Positions 43,171 to 51,734 are shown, numbered from the stretch's first letter. The stretch is DNA of 63,426 nt from a bacterium UBP4_UBA6127 (GCA_002428325.1 DIVR01000060.1:4203-67628); one strand, 5' to 3'. A program made the numbers and translations. The notes: generated by a model not told the origin, from the sequence alone.

Positions 43171-43719
43171 ATGTCTAGGGAAAACTCATTTCATTCCACC
43201 ACAATTATTGCTGTTTTAAAAAATGGCAAGGCGGCTATGGCAGCCGATGGACAGGTTACTTTCGGGTCTATTGTCATGAAACATAATTCCCGTAAAATCC
43301 AAAAGATTTATAATGGAAAAATTCTTGTTGGATATGCCGGTTCTGCTGCAGATGGGTTAACTCTGGTTGAAAGATTCGAAGAGAAAATAAATAAATATGA
43401 AGGTAGTTTGAAAAGAGCGGCTGTTGAACTGGCTCGCGATTGGAGAACCGATCGAGTACTGAGAAGATTAGATGCCATGATATTGGCTGTCAATACTGAT
43501 GAAATCCTTGTGATTTCGGGTACGGGAGATATTATTGAGCCAGAAGATGGAATCTCTGGAATTGGTTCAGGGGGACCCTATGCTATGGTCGCAGCAAAAG
43601 CGTATATGGATGTGAAACCGGATATGCCTTCCAGTACGGTTGTAGAAAAATCAATCCGGATTGCTTCTAAAATTTGTATCTATACCAATGAGAATTTTAT
43701 TGTAGAGACTATAGAATAA
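43171..43719 (+). CDS. hslV: ATP-dependent protease subunit HslV (ClpQ), without hslU nearby
   Basis: Proteasome-type beta subunit that normally works with the HslU unfoldase. 182 residues. Thr10-Thr11 in HSTTIIAV matches the N-terminal threonine nucleophile, preceded by a nine-residue leader (MSRENSFHS) that would have to be removed, then AMAADGQVTFG. GAGG lies seven bases before the ATG. In most bacteria hslU follows directly; here the next gene is convergent and no hslU is in the window. The dprA-topA-hslV order recalls the Bacillus dprA-topA-trmFO-xerC-hslV-hslU-codY arrangement with the intervening genes missing. Confidence 0.93.
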   Translation: MSRENSFHSTTIIAVLKNGKAAMAADGQVTFGSIVMKHNSRKIQKIYNGKILVGYAGSAADGLTLVERFEEKINKYEGSLKRAAVELARDWRTDRVLRRLDAMILAVNTDEILVISGTGDIIEPEDGISGIGSGGPYAMVAAKAYMDVKPDMPSSTVVEKSIRIASKICIYTNENFIVETIE

Positions 43720-43732
43720 TAAATTTCAATGA

Positions 43733-45079
43733 TTACCTTTTGGAAATCTTAGAAATCTTTTTAGTTTCAGCATGTTCATTAAAGAATTTTGGAAGAAAAC
43801 TATCTTTTAACCAGGCAAGATAATTACACCCGACATCAATATTCTTTTCAGGATCAAAAGAATGTTTATAAAAGCTCCAATTAACTCCCATTCTATTTAC
43901 AGTATCATTCCAAGCTGTTGAGGTTAATTGCATGAGTCCACGCGCATCTGCTTTTGATTTGGCTGACGCATAAAAATTAGATTCCACCTTAATTAATGCC
44001 CTGATCAATTCTTCATCAAGGTTATATTTTGATGCATATTTTTGTATTAAATCATCGTATTTATTATCGCTTGTGCCATTTTTCATTCTACTAAATATTT
44101 TTCTTACATAATTGACAGTTTCTCGATATGGAACCCTGCCATCATAAACAACAACCGCTCCTGGTCCAGCATTATAAGCCTGAAGTAAGATATGAATTGT
44201 TTTGCTTTCGAAAGTGTCATGAGTTTCACTATCCTGATTATCGGATCTGTTTTGTTCATCCCAGTATGCCTGGCTGGGTAAGTCATCACCTTCAGGATAA
44301 ATAAATGACGAGGCTAAAAGATGTTTCATAGCTTCCTTAGCAAGTTTATCTTTTCTGGCTAATTCTCCAGCTCTTTCTTCTTCTAATTGGGCTAAAAAGG
44401 TATTTCCCTGACTTTTCTGGATTTTGGCGAGAGCCAGATGCAGTTTCTCATTGTTTTCATCTAATCTTCTGGCATATCGAAGTTGCTCAAGGGCTTCATC
44501 ATTACGAACAAAATTATAGAGGTGGAGGGCATATTCAATTCTAATATTAGCAAGTTCTTTCCTTAAACGGGGTCTGAAGGGTTCATTGTCAGGTCTTTGG
44601 ATGAGATTTTGAATTTCTTGTATCGCTTCAATATAATTTGATGATTTTCCGGATTTAAGGGATTCATGAACTTTGTTTAAAATGTTGCTTTCAAGTTCAA
44701 TATAATTAATCTCATCAATTTTAAGTTTAATTGCAGAGTTATTAGGATCACAATGGAGCGCTGATTCTAAGAGAATTTTGGCTTTTTCGTAATCATTCTT
44801 TAAAAGAGCTTCTTCACTCATTTTAAGATAGGATTCAATATTTTCTTCAGATTCCCATGTGCTGACAACTGATAAAGGAATCTGGATAGTCGAATTCAAA
44901 GTCTGGAGCTCAAGATGGGTAGATGACCTTGATATAATAATCCCGGTCAACTTATTACCAGAATTCATATAGATGGTATCTGCGTTCAAGTGGATAGATA
45001 ACAAAAAGATAATAAAAAGAAAATAAATTGACCAGGGTGGAAGGTTGATTTGAATAGTGTTTAATTTAGCTGGTTTCAT
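43733..45079 (-). CDS. Lytic transglycosylase with apparently circularly permuted SLT domain
   Basis: 448 residues. A signal/anchor helix (about 17-32) is followed by a small beta domain (DTIYMNSGNKLTGIII ... TWE), then helical TPR-like repeats (about 80-250). The transglycosylase part is unusual. In normal SLT domains the order is catalytic-Glu motif, GLMQL, then AYNAG. Here AYNAGPGAVVVYDG and VPYRETVNYVRK come first (301-327), then after about 12 residues the N-terminal half: YDDLIQKYASKYNLDEELIR, catalytic Glu366 in VESNF and ADARGLMQLT (378-386), ending at NYLAWLKDSF with only a basic tail after it. All catalytic pieces are present in one frame. It lies 57 bases downstream of the MshEN-DnaA-like gene. 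Confidence 0.82.
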   Translation of the reverse strand: MKPAKLNTIQINLPPWSIYFLFIIFLLSIHLNADTIYMNSGNKLTGIIISRSSTHLELQTLNSTIQIPLSVVSTWESEENIESYLKMSEEALLKNDYEKAKILLESALHCDPNNSAIKLKIDEINYIELESNILNKVHESLKSGKSSNYIEAIQEIQNLIQRPDNEPFRPRLRKELANIRIEYALHLYNFVRNDEALEQLRYARRLDENNEKLHLALAKIQKSQGNTFLAQLEEERAGELARKDKLAKEAMKHLLASSFIYPEGDDLPSQAYWDEQNRSDNQDSETHDTFESKTIHILLQAYNAGPGAVVVYDGRVPYRETVNYVRKIFSRMKNGTSDNKYDDLIQKYASKYNLDEELIRALIKVESNFYASAKSKADARGLMQLTSTAWNDTVNRMGVNWSFYKHSFDPEKNIDVGCNYLAWLKDSFLPKFFNEHAETKKISKISKR

Positions 45080-45136
45080 AAGTTTTTTATTTTAGCAAAA
45101 AATCAGCCATTATATATTCTTTCAAAGAAAGCAGGC

Positions 45137-46696
45137 TTATCTGAATCCTTGTGAAGGAATCGTCCCTGGTTTTGTAATAAGTGGACTACCAGGCCGATTA
45201 ACTTCGGATGAAATACCTATGGGAGCAACACTTTCCAAAATATTGAGAACCATCTCCATGCTGATAGGTTCTTGCATTAATTGAGCTTGAGCAAGTATTC
45301 TATTAGCGATTCCCTCCAATTCTCTAATATTTGAAGAAAGACGGCTGGCTACTAACCTGGATATTTCATCATCAGCCTCCAATCCCCTAAGAGCAATTTT
45401 CTTTCTGAAGATAGCAATTCTTGTCTCCAAATCCGGGATTTGAACATCCACCATCAATCCCCCTTCGAAACGAGAACGTAATCTATCTTCTAATTTATCG
45501 ATTTGTCTTGGCAGCCTGTCTGAGGTGATAACCATTTGTCCATTAGACCTGTAAAGTTGTTCGAAAATGTAGAAGAATTCTTCCTGAGTACGCTCCTGCC
45601 CACTGAGAAATTGGACATCATCAATCAAAAGAGTATCAAGGTTCCTGTATTTGGTTTGAAAATTCTTCAAATCTCCGTGTTCTACAGCTTCAATTAACTC
45701 TCGGATAAATGAATCAATTGTTATATAGTAAACTTTTGCTTTTGGGTAACGTTTAATGAGTTCATTTCCGATGGCATTCGACAGATGAGTCTTACCCAGT
45801 CCCACGCCTCCATAAATAAATAGAGGATTAAATCCAACCCCAGGTTGAGATACTACATTTTGTGCTGCTGCCCAAGCCAGTTGATTACTGGGAGCTACCA
45901 CAAAGTTCTCAAAAGTTAAGTAGGCCATGGGAAGTTTATTTTCAGGTTTTGCAATTCCCTCAGTATTATGTACAGGCGACTTTTTTACAATTGTAGTCGC
46001 CCAAGGTCGCTTTATAGGTTCTTCTGTCTCAGTCACAGAAGAATCATCAATAACATTATTTTCTGGTAAATCTTGGGTTTCGGACAGAACATCATCAAAG
46101 GAATCCAGGAAGGAGTCGGTAGATTCAAACAAATGGGTCAACTTTGTTTCGGCACTTTTTTGAAGATTTGAAGGGGGAGACATCTTTATGGTGATATTGG
46201 AAAAATCATCCTGTTGGGGTGATTCCATATTATCTTCAACCGGGGGTACATTGCCTGTAGAACCATATATTTTATCAAGTACTTCAATAATAGACTGTTT
46301 CTTAGCATGTATAGGTTTGATTTGTTTTCCACAGAATTTATTTATTTCTAAAATAGCGTCCGTGTCAAATGGGTCATGCATTACAACTGTTAACTCATCA
46401 CCTATTAAATCAAAGGGAAAACATATAAATTGGCGGGCTATTGTGGCTGGGAGTAAATCAATCAGCTCATCATTCCGTAAAGTGAACGTTTTAGGATTTA
46501 TATAAAGACTCCCAAATTGCTTAGCTAAAATGGTATTTAATTCATCTGAAGAGATATAACCTAAATCAATAAGAATCTTCCCCAAGGGTTTATAATCTTT
46601 TTTTTGAATATCAATAGCCTGTTGTAACATTGAGGGAGTGATTATTTTCTGCTCAAGTAACAGGTCTCCAATTCTTTTGACATATTGTTCTGACAT
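45137..46696 (-). CDS. MshEN domain fused to a DnaA-type AAA+ ATPase, lacking the DnaA DNA-binding domain
   Basis: 519 residues in three parts. Residues 1-about 145 are a GspE/PilB N-terminal (MshEN) domain with two 24-residue motifs at 8-31 and 37-60, the same positions as in the PilB of this window; motif 1 has Lys17 for Gly and motif 2 has Pro37 for Arg. Residues about 150-255 are an acidic, Ser/Thr-rich linker. Residues about 258-490 are a DnaA domain III: LTFENFVVAPSNQLAWAAA, Walker A GGVGLGKTH (296-304), Walker B LLIDDVQF, sensor 1 ITSDRLP, Arg-finger block LEDRLRSRFEGGL and sensor 2 NIRELEGI. The DnaA domain IV helix-turn-helix is absent, so it is not the initiator; an Hda-like regulator is the nearest analogy. 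Confidence 0.88.
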   Translation of the reverse strand: MSEQYVKRIGDLLLEQKIITPSMLQQAIDIQKKDYKPLGKILIDLGYISSDELNTILAKQFGSLYINPKTFTLRNDELIDLLPATIARQFICFPFDLIGDELTVVMHDPFDTDAILEINKFCGKQIKPIHAKKQSIIEVLDKIYGSTGNVPPVEDNMESPQQDDFSNITIKMSPPSNLQKSAETKLTHLFESTDSFLDSFDDVLSETQDLPENNVIDDSSVTETEEPIKRPWATTIVKKSPVHNTEGIAKPENKLPMAYLTFENFVVAPSNQLAWAAAQNVVSQPGVGFNPLFIYGGVGLGKTHLSNAIGNELIKRYPKAKVYYITIDSFIRELIEAVEHGDLKNFQTKYRNLDTLLIDDVQFLSGQERTQEEFFYIFEQLYRSNGQMVITSDRLPRQIDKLEDRLRSRFEGGLMVDVQIPDLETRIAIFRKKIALRGLEADDEISRLVASRLSSNIRELEGIANRILAQAQLMQEPISMEMVLNILESVAPIGISSEVNRPGSPLITKPGTIPSQGFR

Positions 46697-46763
46697 ATTG
46701 TAGAGAAAGACTCCAAAATTTAACCTTACAAGAATTATCCCATGAAATGGTCATATCATCAAT

Positions 46764-46803
46764 AAAAAACCGTGAAGAACCAATGGTCTTCACGGTTTTT
46801 ATT
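46764..46803 (-). terminator. Rho-independent terminator of the parvulin gene
   Basis: 14-bp stem AAAAACCGTGAAGA (46765-46778) and TCTTCACGGTTTTT (46787-46800), 8-base loop, T-run on both strands. It separates the parvulin gene from the MshEN-DnaA-like gene, which should therefore have its own promoter in 46697-46763. Confidence 0.85.
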
Positions 46804-46827
46804 GATGGAACTAAAGTAACTAGATGC

Positions 46828-48576
46828 TTATAACCGGCTTGAATCGAATTGAAACTTCACATCCTTCAAGACGGTTCTAGTAATGGATGATTTTAAGCGG
46901 ACTCGTTCTTCATTTTCTGCCATTTGCCGGGCTTTTTCCTTTACTTCATCGAAAGATTGAAGTTTGGGTTCCCGAGTATCTTCAAGGGTAATAATCTGAT
47001 ACCCATCTCTCATATCCAGGATATCAGAATGCTGTCCTGTAGTGAGTTTCCCTAAGGCCAGGTCGAAAACATGTCCCATGGGCCCCATTGAATACCAACC
47101 GATGAAACCCCCGTCTTTTGCATTGGGTATGGTTGAATATTTTTGAGCTGTAGTGGCAAAATCCAGCCCTTTTTGAATATCATTTAATGCCATCTCAGCC
47201 GTCTCTCTTGCTGAAGTGAGTAGTTTAGCCTTATCGGCTGGGGGCGTATCCCTGGATATACCCGCTTTGATATAAATATTACGGGCAAGATACTCTTTCG
47301 GAGTCATAAAATTGCTAGTATTTCGGTTATAAAAATCCTGAACCATCTTGTCCGTAACCTTTAGATTTTTATTGACTTCATTTTTAATCCAACGATCTCC
47401 CAAGTACTGATCTTTAAATTCTTTCATTACCTTATTAAGCTCTGGAGCTTTATCAATTTTTAATTTTCTGGCATAAAGCGCCAAGGCCTGATTTCTAATC
47501 TTAGAGTCAAGGAATCTGACTTTCTGTTCAGGAGAAGAGGGTCCCATGGTTTTTAAAACAGATTCCTCAAATTCTGCCACTGTTAATTTGTAATCTGGCA
47601 TACTTATGATTACCATAGAGGGTTTTATTGCTGTGTCTGTCAGGTATTCTGGATGACTTTCAATATCCAATCCTGTTGTAGCTGAGGAAATGACCTGGGG
47701 GACACGTTCTTTGATGATGGTGGATTCCAGAATTTTCTGAATTTGGTCTTTGACTTCAGCCAAGGGATTTTGATAAGCAAGCTTGTGTTCTTCAAGATAA
47801 ATAATGTGATAACCCTTATCCGTGGTCATAATACTGGAAAAGGAACCGACCTTAAGGCTTAAGGCTGTTTCTTCCAGTACTCTGGCAATCCTTTTTTGAG
47901 CTTTTGGCCCCACAAAGAATGGCCCCGCCGCTTCTCCTCGCCTGGCTTCTTCGACTTCCGAATACTCTTTTGCCACATCCACAAAGGGTTTTCCTTCTTC
48001 CAGAAGCTTATAGGCCTCGTTGATTTTTTGGAAGGCTTCCTTCTTCTGGGATTCCGTTGTTCGAGTGTTATAGGTATCTACGAACAGATAGCGGATTTTA
48101 ATCGATTCCGGGTCTGAAAAATCAGTTTTATGTTCAGAATAATATTTTTCAATTTCTGTCTCAGAAGGTTTAGATTTGTCTTTTACTTCTTTTTGAAAAA
48201 GGATATCCAGAAGTTGTTTATTTTCTTCTTCTCGATAGGCTTTAAGAAAATCGGCTTCTTTATCTAGTTTATCCTTCAGAGCATTTTTGGCCAGAACTTT
48301 GTTAACTACAATATTTTTAACAATATCATTTTTCCATGATGTATCATTTTGGTTCATGGGATCTCCCCGTTGGAACCAGGGAATCGATTTTACTTTATTG
48401 GTGAATTCTTCTTCAGTGACTTGCCCCCCCTTATAGGAAGCAACAATCCCTTGTGATAATTTGATTTTGGATTGGGCTACATCATAAGATGTTTCGGACT
48501 CCTGGGCATTAACGCAGCCCAAAGCCAACAAGGCTCCAATCGTTAACGATAAAGTAACTGTTTTAAACTGAAACAT
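46828..48576 (-). CDS. Peptidyl-prolyl cis-trans isomerase, two parvulin domains, lipoprotein (SurA/PrsA-like)
   Basis: About 582 residues from the ATG at 48576, six bases after AGGAGG; the ATG at 48600 is less likely. Lipoprotein signal with LALGC. A SurA_N-like helical region (EEFTNKVKSIPWF ... NKVLAKNAL) is followed by PpiC domain 1 (about 160-285: IRYLFVDT, GEAAGPFFV, GSFSSIMTTDKGYHIIYLEE), a second helical region and PpiC domain 2 (about 435-560: KEYLARNIYIKAG, KDGGFIGWYSMGPMG, GQHSDILDMRDGYQIITLED). Acts outside the inner membrane to fold secreted or outer-membrane proteins. Confidence 0.92.
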   Translation of the reverse strand: MFQFKTVTLSLTIGALLALGCVNAQESETSYDVAQSKIKLSQGIVASYKGGQVTEEEFTNKVKSIPWFQRGDPMNQNDTSWKNDIVKNIVVNKVLAKNALKDKLDKEADFLKAYREEENKQLLDILFQKEVKDKSKPSETEIEKYYSEHKTDFSDPESIKIRYLFVDTYNTRTTESQKKEAFQKINEAYKLLEEGKPFVDVAKEYSEVEEARRGEAAGPFFVGPKAQKRIARVLEETALSLKVGSFSSIMTTDKGYHIIYLEEHKLAYQNPLAEVKDQIQKILESTIIKERVPQVISSATTGLDIESHPEYLTDTAIKPSMVIISMPDYKLTVAEFEESVLKTMGPSSPEQKVRFLDSKIRNQALALYARKLKIDKAPELNKVMKEFKDQYLGDRWIKNEVNKNLKVTDKMVQDFYNRNTSNFMTPKEYLARNIYIKAGISRDTPPADKAKLLTSARETAEMALNDIQKGLDFATTAQKYSTIPNAKDGGFIGWYSMGPMGHVFDLALGKLTTGQHSDILDMRDGYQIITLEDTREPKLQSFDEVKEKARQMAENEERVRLKSSITRTVLKDVKFQFDSSRL

Positions 48577-48675
48577 TTTAAACCTCCTGAAAAACTTCAA
48601 AAAGTAAAGGGTATATTGAATATTCTTACTATAAAACAGGTTACATACTAACGAAAAGCAAGATAACCGTCAAGG

Positions 48676-49446
48676 TTATGGAATACCCCACAAATCAGTG
48701 GCATTGGCCTTAATCTTTTCAGCAAAAACATTCCGGGGTGTTTTCATCAAATCAGCCAGAAAATCAGTAACTTCTATGACATGCTCCGGCTCATTTCTTT
48801 TCCCCCGAAATGGTATTGGACTCAGATAGGGACTGTCTGTTTCAGCCAATATCTTATCCAAGGGAATCTTCTGAACAACATCTCTCAGCATAATTGAATT
48901 CTTAAAGGTAATGGTACCGGAAATAGACAGGTAATACCCGGCATTGAGCGCTGCATCCAAAAGCTGGGGATTGCCAGAGAAACAATGGATAACGCCCCTG
49001 ACCTTATCCTTGTACTCATTAAGGATAGAAATGATATCCCCATCGGATTCTCGTGAATGAATGATTATGGGAAGATTTGTTTCCAGGGCAATCTCATACA
49101 TTTCCCTGAGAACAATCTTTTGAATTTCTCTGGGAGAAAAGTCATAATGGTAATCCAGACCAACTTCTCCAATGGAAATCACTTTAGGAAGCTTAGATAA
49201 TTTAATCAGTGCCTCTTTCATCTCTGAGGAATATTCTTTCGCCAGATGGGGATGCCATCCGACAGACATGAATATCTCAGGATAACTATCAATCCAGCTC
49301 AGTATTTTCCGGGCTGAATTCAAATCCTGAGAAACACACAACATTCGAGTGACACCTTGGCGGATAGCCCTCTGAATGACCGTTTCACGGTCATCATCAT
49401 AACAACTATCATCCAGATGGCAATGGGTATCAATATAATGAATCAA
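48676..49446 (-). CDS. TatD family metal-dependent hydrolase
   Basis: 256 residues. All TatD motifs are present: DTHCHLDD at the N-terminus, GEVGLDYHYDF, PIIIHSRES, GVIHCFSGN and AETDSPYLSP. TatD proteins are DNases (3'-5' exonuclease in E. coli) or D-aminoacyl-tRNA-type hydrolases. The start is a TTG at 49446, which is the only sensible start before DTHCHLD; GAGAG lies upstream. It begins 14 bases after the ndk stop. Confidence 0.93.
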   Translation of the reverse strand: MIHYIDTHCHLDDSCYDDDRETVIQRAIRQGVTRMLCVSQDLNSARKILSWIDSYPEIFMSVGWHPHLAKEYSSEMKEALIKLSKLPKVISIGEVGLDYHYDFSPREIQKIVLREMYEIALETNLPIIIHSRESDGDIISILNEYKDKVRGVIHCFSGNPQLLDAALNAGYYLSISGTITFKNSIMLRDVVQKIPLDKILAETDSPYLSPIPFRGKRNEPEHVIEVTDFLADLMKTPRNVFAEKIKANATDLWGIP

Positions 49447-49460
49447 TTTCGACTCTCTTT

Positions 49461-49877
49461 TCAGGGCAGGAGTTCATCAGGCCTGAAGACTATCGGACAT
49501 TCACGTTCAAAGGATTCCTGGGAGTCTGATCCATGGACCATGTTCTGCTGGGTGCTGAGAGTATAATCACCCCGAATGGTCCCGGGCAGGGCCTCCAGCG
49601 TGTTGGTGGTTCCCATCATCTTTCTGACTTGGGCGATAGCATTATCGCCTTCCAGGCAAAGAGCAATGATAGGCCCTGAGGTCATAAACTGAATAAGCTC
49701 TTCATAAAAAACTTTGCCCTTATGGATGGAATAGAAATTTTCTGCAATAGAAAGATCCCAATGAGTCATTTTTAAACCGATTAAACGAAAATTTCTCTTT
49801 TCAAATCTTTGAATAATTTCTCCAGCAAGTTTACGCCGGACTGTATCCGGTTTCAGTAATACCAATGTTCGTTCCAT
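49461..49877 (-). CDS. ndk: Nucleoside diphosphate kinase
   Basis: 138 residues, the standard short form. ERTLVLLKPDTVRRKLAGEI at the N-terminus, MGTTNTLEALPGTIRGDY, and the phospho-His in NMVHGSDSQESFERE. Equilibrates nucleoside di- and triphosphates. GAAGGAG precedes the ATG by about 12 bases. Grouped with tatD on the minus strand. Confidence 0.97.
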   Translation of the reverse strand: MERTLVLLKPDTVRRKLAGEIIQRFEKRNFRLIGLKMTHWDLSIAENFYSIHKGKVFYEELIQFMTSGPIIALCLEGDNAIAQVRKMMGTTNTLEALPGTIRGDYTLSTQQNMVHGSDSQESFERECPIVFRPDELLP

Positions 49878-50102
49878 GTATGAAAAAATGCTCCTTCAAG
49901 GATAAATATTTAAAATATCCAAACTAAAGGGGAATCGGTTAATTGTCAAGGGATTATGCATAATAATACAGGTTCTGACAGGATATGGTTTACCGGCAGG
50001 ATCGGGTAGGGAGTATAAAATACAATCTATATTTGATAGCCCGGGATATGTTATCTTAGATATATTCAATTATTTCCCCAAATTCCCTGACGAGGTAAGG
50101 AC

Positions 50103-51401
50103 GTGGCTGATATATATCCTTTTAAGGGCTATGGATATAGCTCTGAATTCCTGTCAGAATCGGAATCGCTCTTTGTACCTCCTTATGATGTGATTTCTGA
50201 AGCTGATTTGAAACAATTCCGCAAGAATAATCCTTTCAATTATATTCATCTGACGCTGGCTGGCCCTAAGGGAAATGAAAATCCATATGGGCATGTAAGA
50301 AAAAAACTGGACAGTTGGATAAAAAAAGACATTCTGGTTGAGGAAAAAGTACCCTGCCTTTATTTTTATACAATGGAGTTTCAAGTCGATCCGGATATTG
50401 CTTTATCCACCGAGACTCGAAAGTCTAAAAAGACTCTTTCGGGATTCATCAGTCTGGTCCGGCTGGACAGTTTTGAGTCAGGGAAAATTATTCCTCACGA
50501 AATAACCTTTCCAACCCCTAAAGAAGACAGAAAGAAACTACTTGCATCTTGTGAGGCCCATCTGGAACCCATCTATGCTCTCTATGAGGATAAAAAATGC
50601 CGGATTATCAGTGAGTTGGCCGGTCCCGTGGAACACAAAAAGCCTGCTATCAAAATTAAGGATCCCAATGGAACTGTCCATCGATTCTGGAAAATATCTG
50701 AACCTAAAGTGATTGGGAATATCCAAAAAATCATGAAGCCCCAGTCTTTATTGATTGCTGATGGTCATCACCGATGTGAAGCAGCGTTAGATTATCGTTC
50801 CTGGGTGGCGAAGCATGACCCTGGATTCAATGAGGACCATCCTTCAAACTTTATGATGATGTTTCTCGCCAATATGGATGATGAAGGTCTTTTTATCGCT
50901 CCCACCCATCGGTTAGTCCGTGAATTGAATGATTTAAACTCTGATGAGATTCTTTTCAGGATGGGGGATAACTTTAACATTATTCCTTCTCCGATGGAAA
51001 CTCATACTCAATCCCGGCGATGGCTTCTGGAGACTATCTCCGCCTATAAGGGAAAGGGAAAAGCTTTCGGTTATTATGATGGATGGTATTATTTTCTTTC
51101 TCAAAAATCTTCCAAAGTTACCGGTAAAGTGTTGGAAACTGAAGTCCTTCAGGAAAAAATCATGCGGGATGTGTTGGGTTTCATGGAATCACAGACCTTG
51201 TTTAAGAATACTGGGTATACTCACAGTTATAAAGAATCCCTGGATAAGATTGATTCCGGAGACTTTCAATGTGCTTTCATCCTCAAGGGGCCTGATATTC
51301 ATGATGTGAAGGCTATTTGCAAGGCAGGAAGACGGCTGCCGCAGAAATCTACCTACTTCTATCCAAAACCGATGAGTGGCTTTGTCCTCTACAAATTCTA
51401 G
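50103..51401 (+). CDS. DUF1015 family protein
   Basis: 432 residues. Family hallmarks: VPPYDVISEADLKQF near the N-terminus, FGYYDGWYYF, and the strongly conserved LLIADGHHRCEAALDYR around residue 220. DUF1015 proteins are widespread and include relatives of ParB-fold serine kinases; the exact reaction is not known to me. The start is GTG at 50103, preceded by GAGGTAAGGAC. Stands alone with its own terminator; divergent from ndk across 225 bases. Confidence 0.85.
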   Translation: MADIYPFKGYGYSSEFLSESESLFVPPYDVISEADLKQFRKNNPFNYIHLTLAGPKGNENPYGHVRKKLDSWIKKDILVEEKVPCLYFYTMEFQVDPDIALSTETRKSKKTLSGFISLVRLDSFESGKIIPHEITFPTPKEDRKKLLASCEAHLEPIYALYEDKKCRIISELAGPVEHKKPAIKIKDPNGTVHRFWKISEPKVIGNIQKIMKPQSLLIADGHHRCEAALDYRSWVAKHDPGFNEDHPSNFMMMFLANMDDEGLFIAPTHRLVRELNDLNSDEILFRMGDNFNIIPSPMETHTQSRRWLLETISAYKGKGKAFGYYDGWYYFLSQKSSKVTGKVLETEVLQEKIMRDVLGFMESQTLFKNTGYTHSYKESLDKIDSGDFQCAFILKGPDIHDVKAICKAGRRLPQKSTYFYPKPMSGFVLYKF

Positions 51402-51423
51402 GCTTATGTAACGACCCAAATTA

Positions 51424-51467
51424 AAATTTCAAACCCGGGTAAAAATCCTTTCCTGGGTTTGAAATTT
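51424..51467 (+). terminator. Hairpin terminator after the DUF1015 gene
   Basis: 13-bp perfect arms AAATTTCAAACCC (51424-51436) and GGGTTTGAAATTT (51455-51467) plus two further G-C pairs inside. Only a short T-run follows, so strength is uncertain. Confidence 0.65.
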
Positions 51468-51602
51468 CCTGATTATTCATTTTATTCATCTCTTCATCCC
51501 TATCCTCCTTTTCTTATGATTAATTTTTTACTTTGGCGGATTATCCCCTTCGCATATTAATATTGATTCTGAGTTTACTAAAGGCTTGCAAGGTTGAGAT
51601 AA

Positions 51603-51627
51603 CGGAGCATCTCTGACCCGCTCCGTA
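51603..51627 (-). repeat. REP-like palindromic repeat, copy B
   Basis: ACGGAGC (51603-51609) and GCTCCGT (51621-51627) around an 11-base loop with TCTCTGACCC. Its reverse complement matches 33695-33719 at 23 of 25 bases, including the loop, so shared origin rather than chance pairing is likely. Confidence 0.65.
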
Positions 51628-51660
51628 TTCTCTTCGATACTCCCTTGAATCAAGAGAATA
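51628..51660. repeat. Second hairpin abutting REP-like copy B
   Basis: ATTCTCTT (51628-51635) and AAGAGAAT (51653-51660), perfect 8-bp arms, with CTTGAATCAAG in between. It starts directly after copy B, suggesting a compound structured element. Copy A has no equivalent beside it. Confidence 0.45.
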
Positions 51661-51734
51661 ATGATTCTCGTAATCTCGATGATGAATGGGTTAATAAAAA
51701 TAGAGTAAAAACGATTAATTCCCAAAAAAAACAG

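Noticed and set aside
43733..45079. Frameshift or two broken transglycosylase genes instead of a permuted domain
   Set aside because: All motifs lie in a single uninterrupted frame, and neither half has a second copy of the missing motif upstream or downstream in the other frames.
45137..46696. Possible replication initiator DnaA
   Set aside because: The AAA+ module is DnaA-like, but the C-terminal DNA-binding domain IV is missing and the N-terminus is an MshEN domain, not DnaA domain I.
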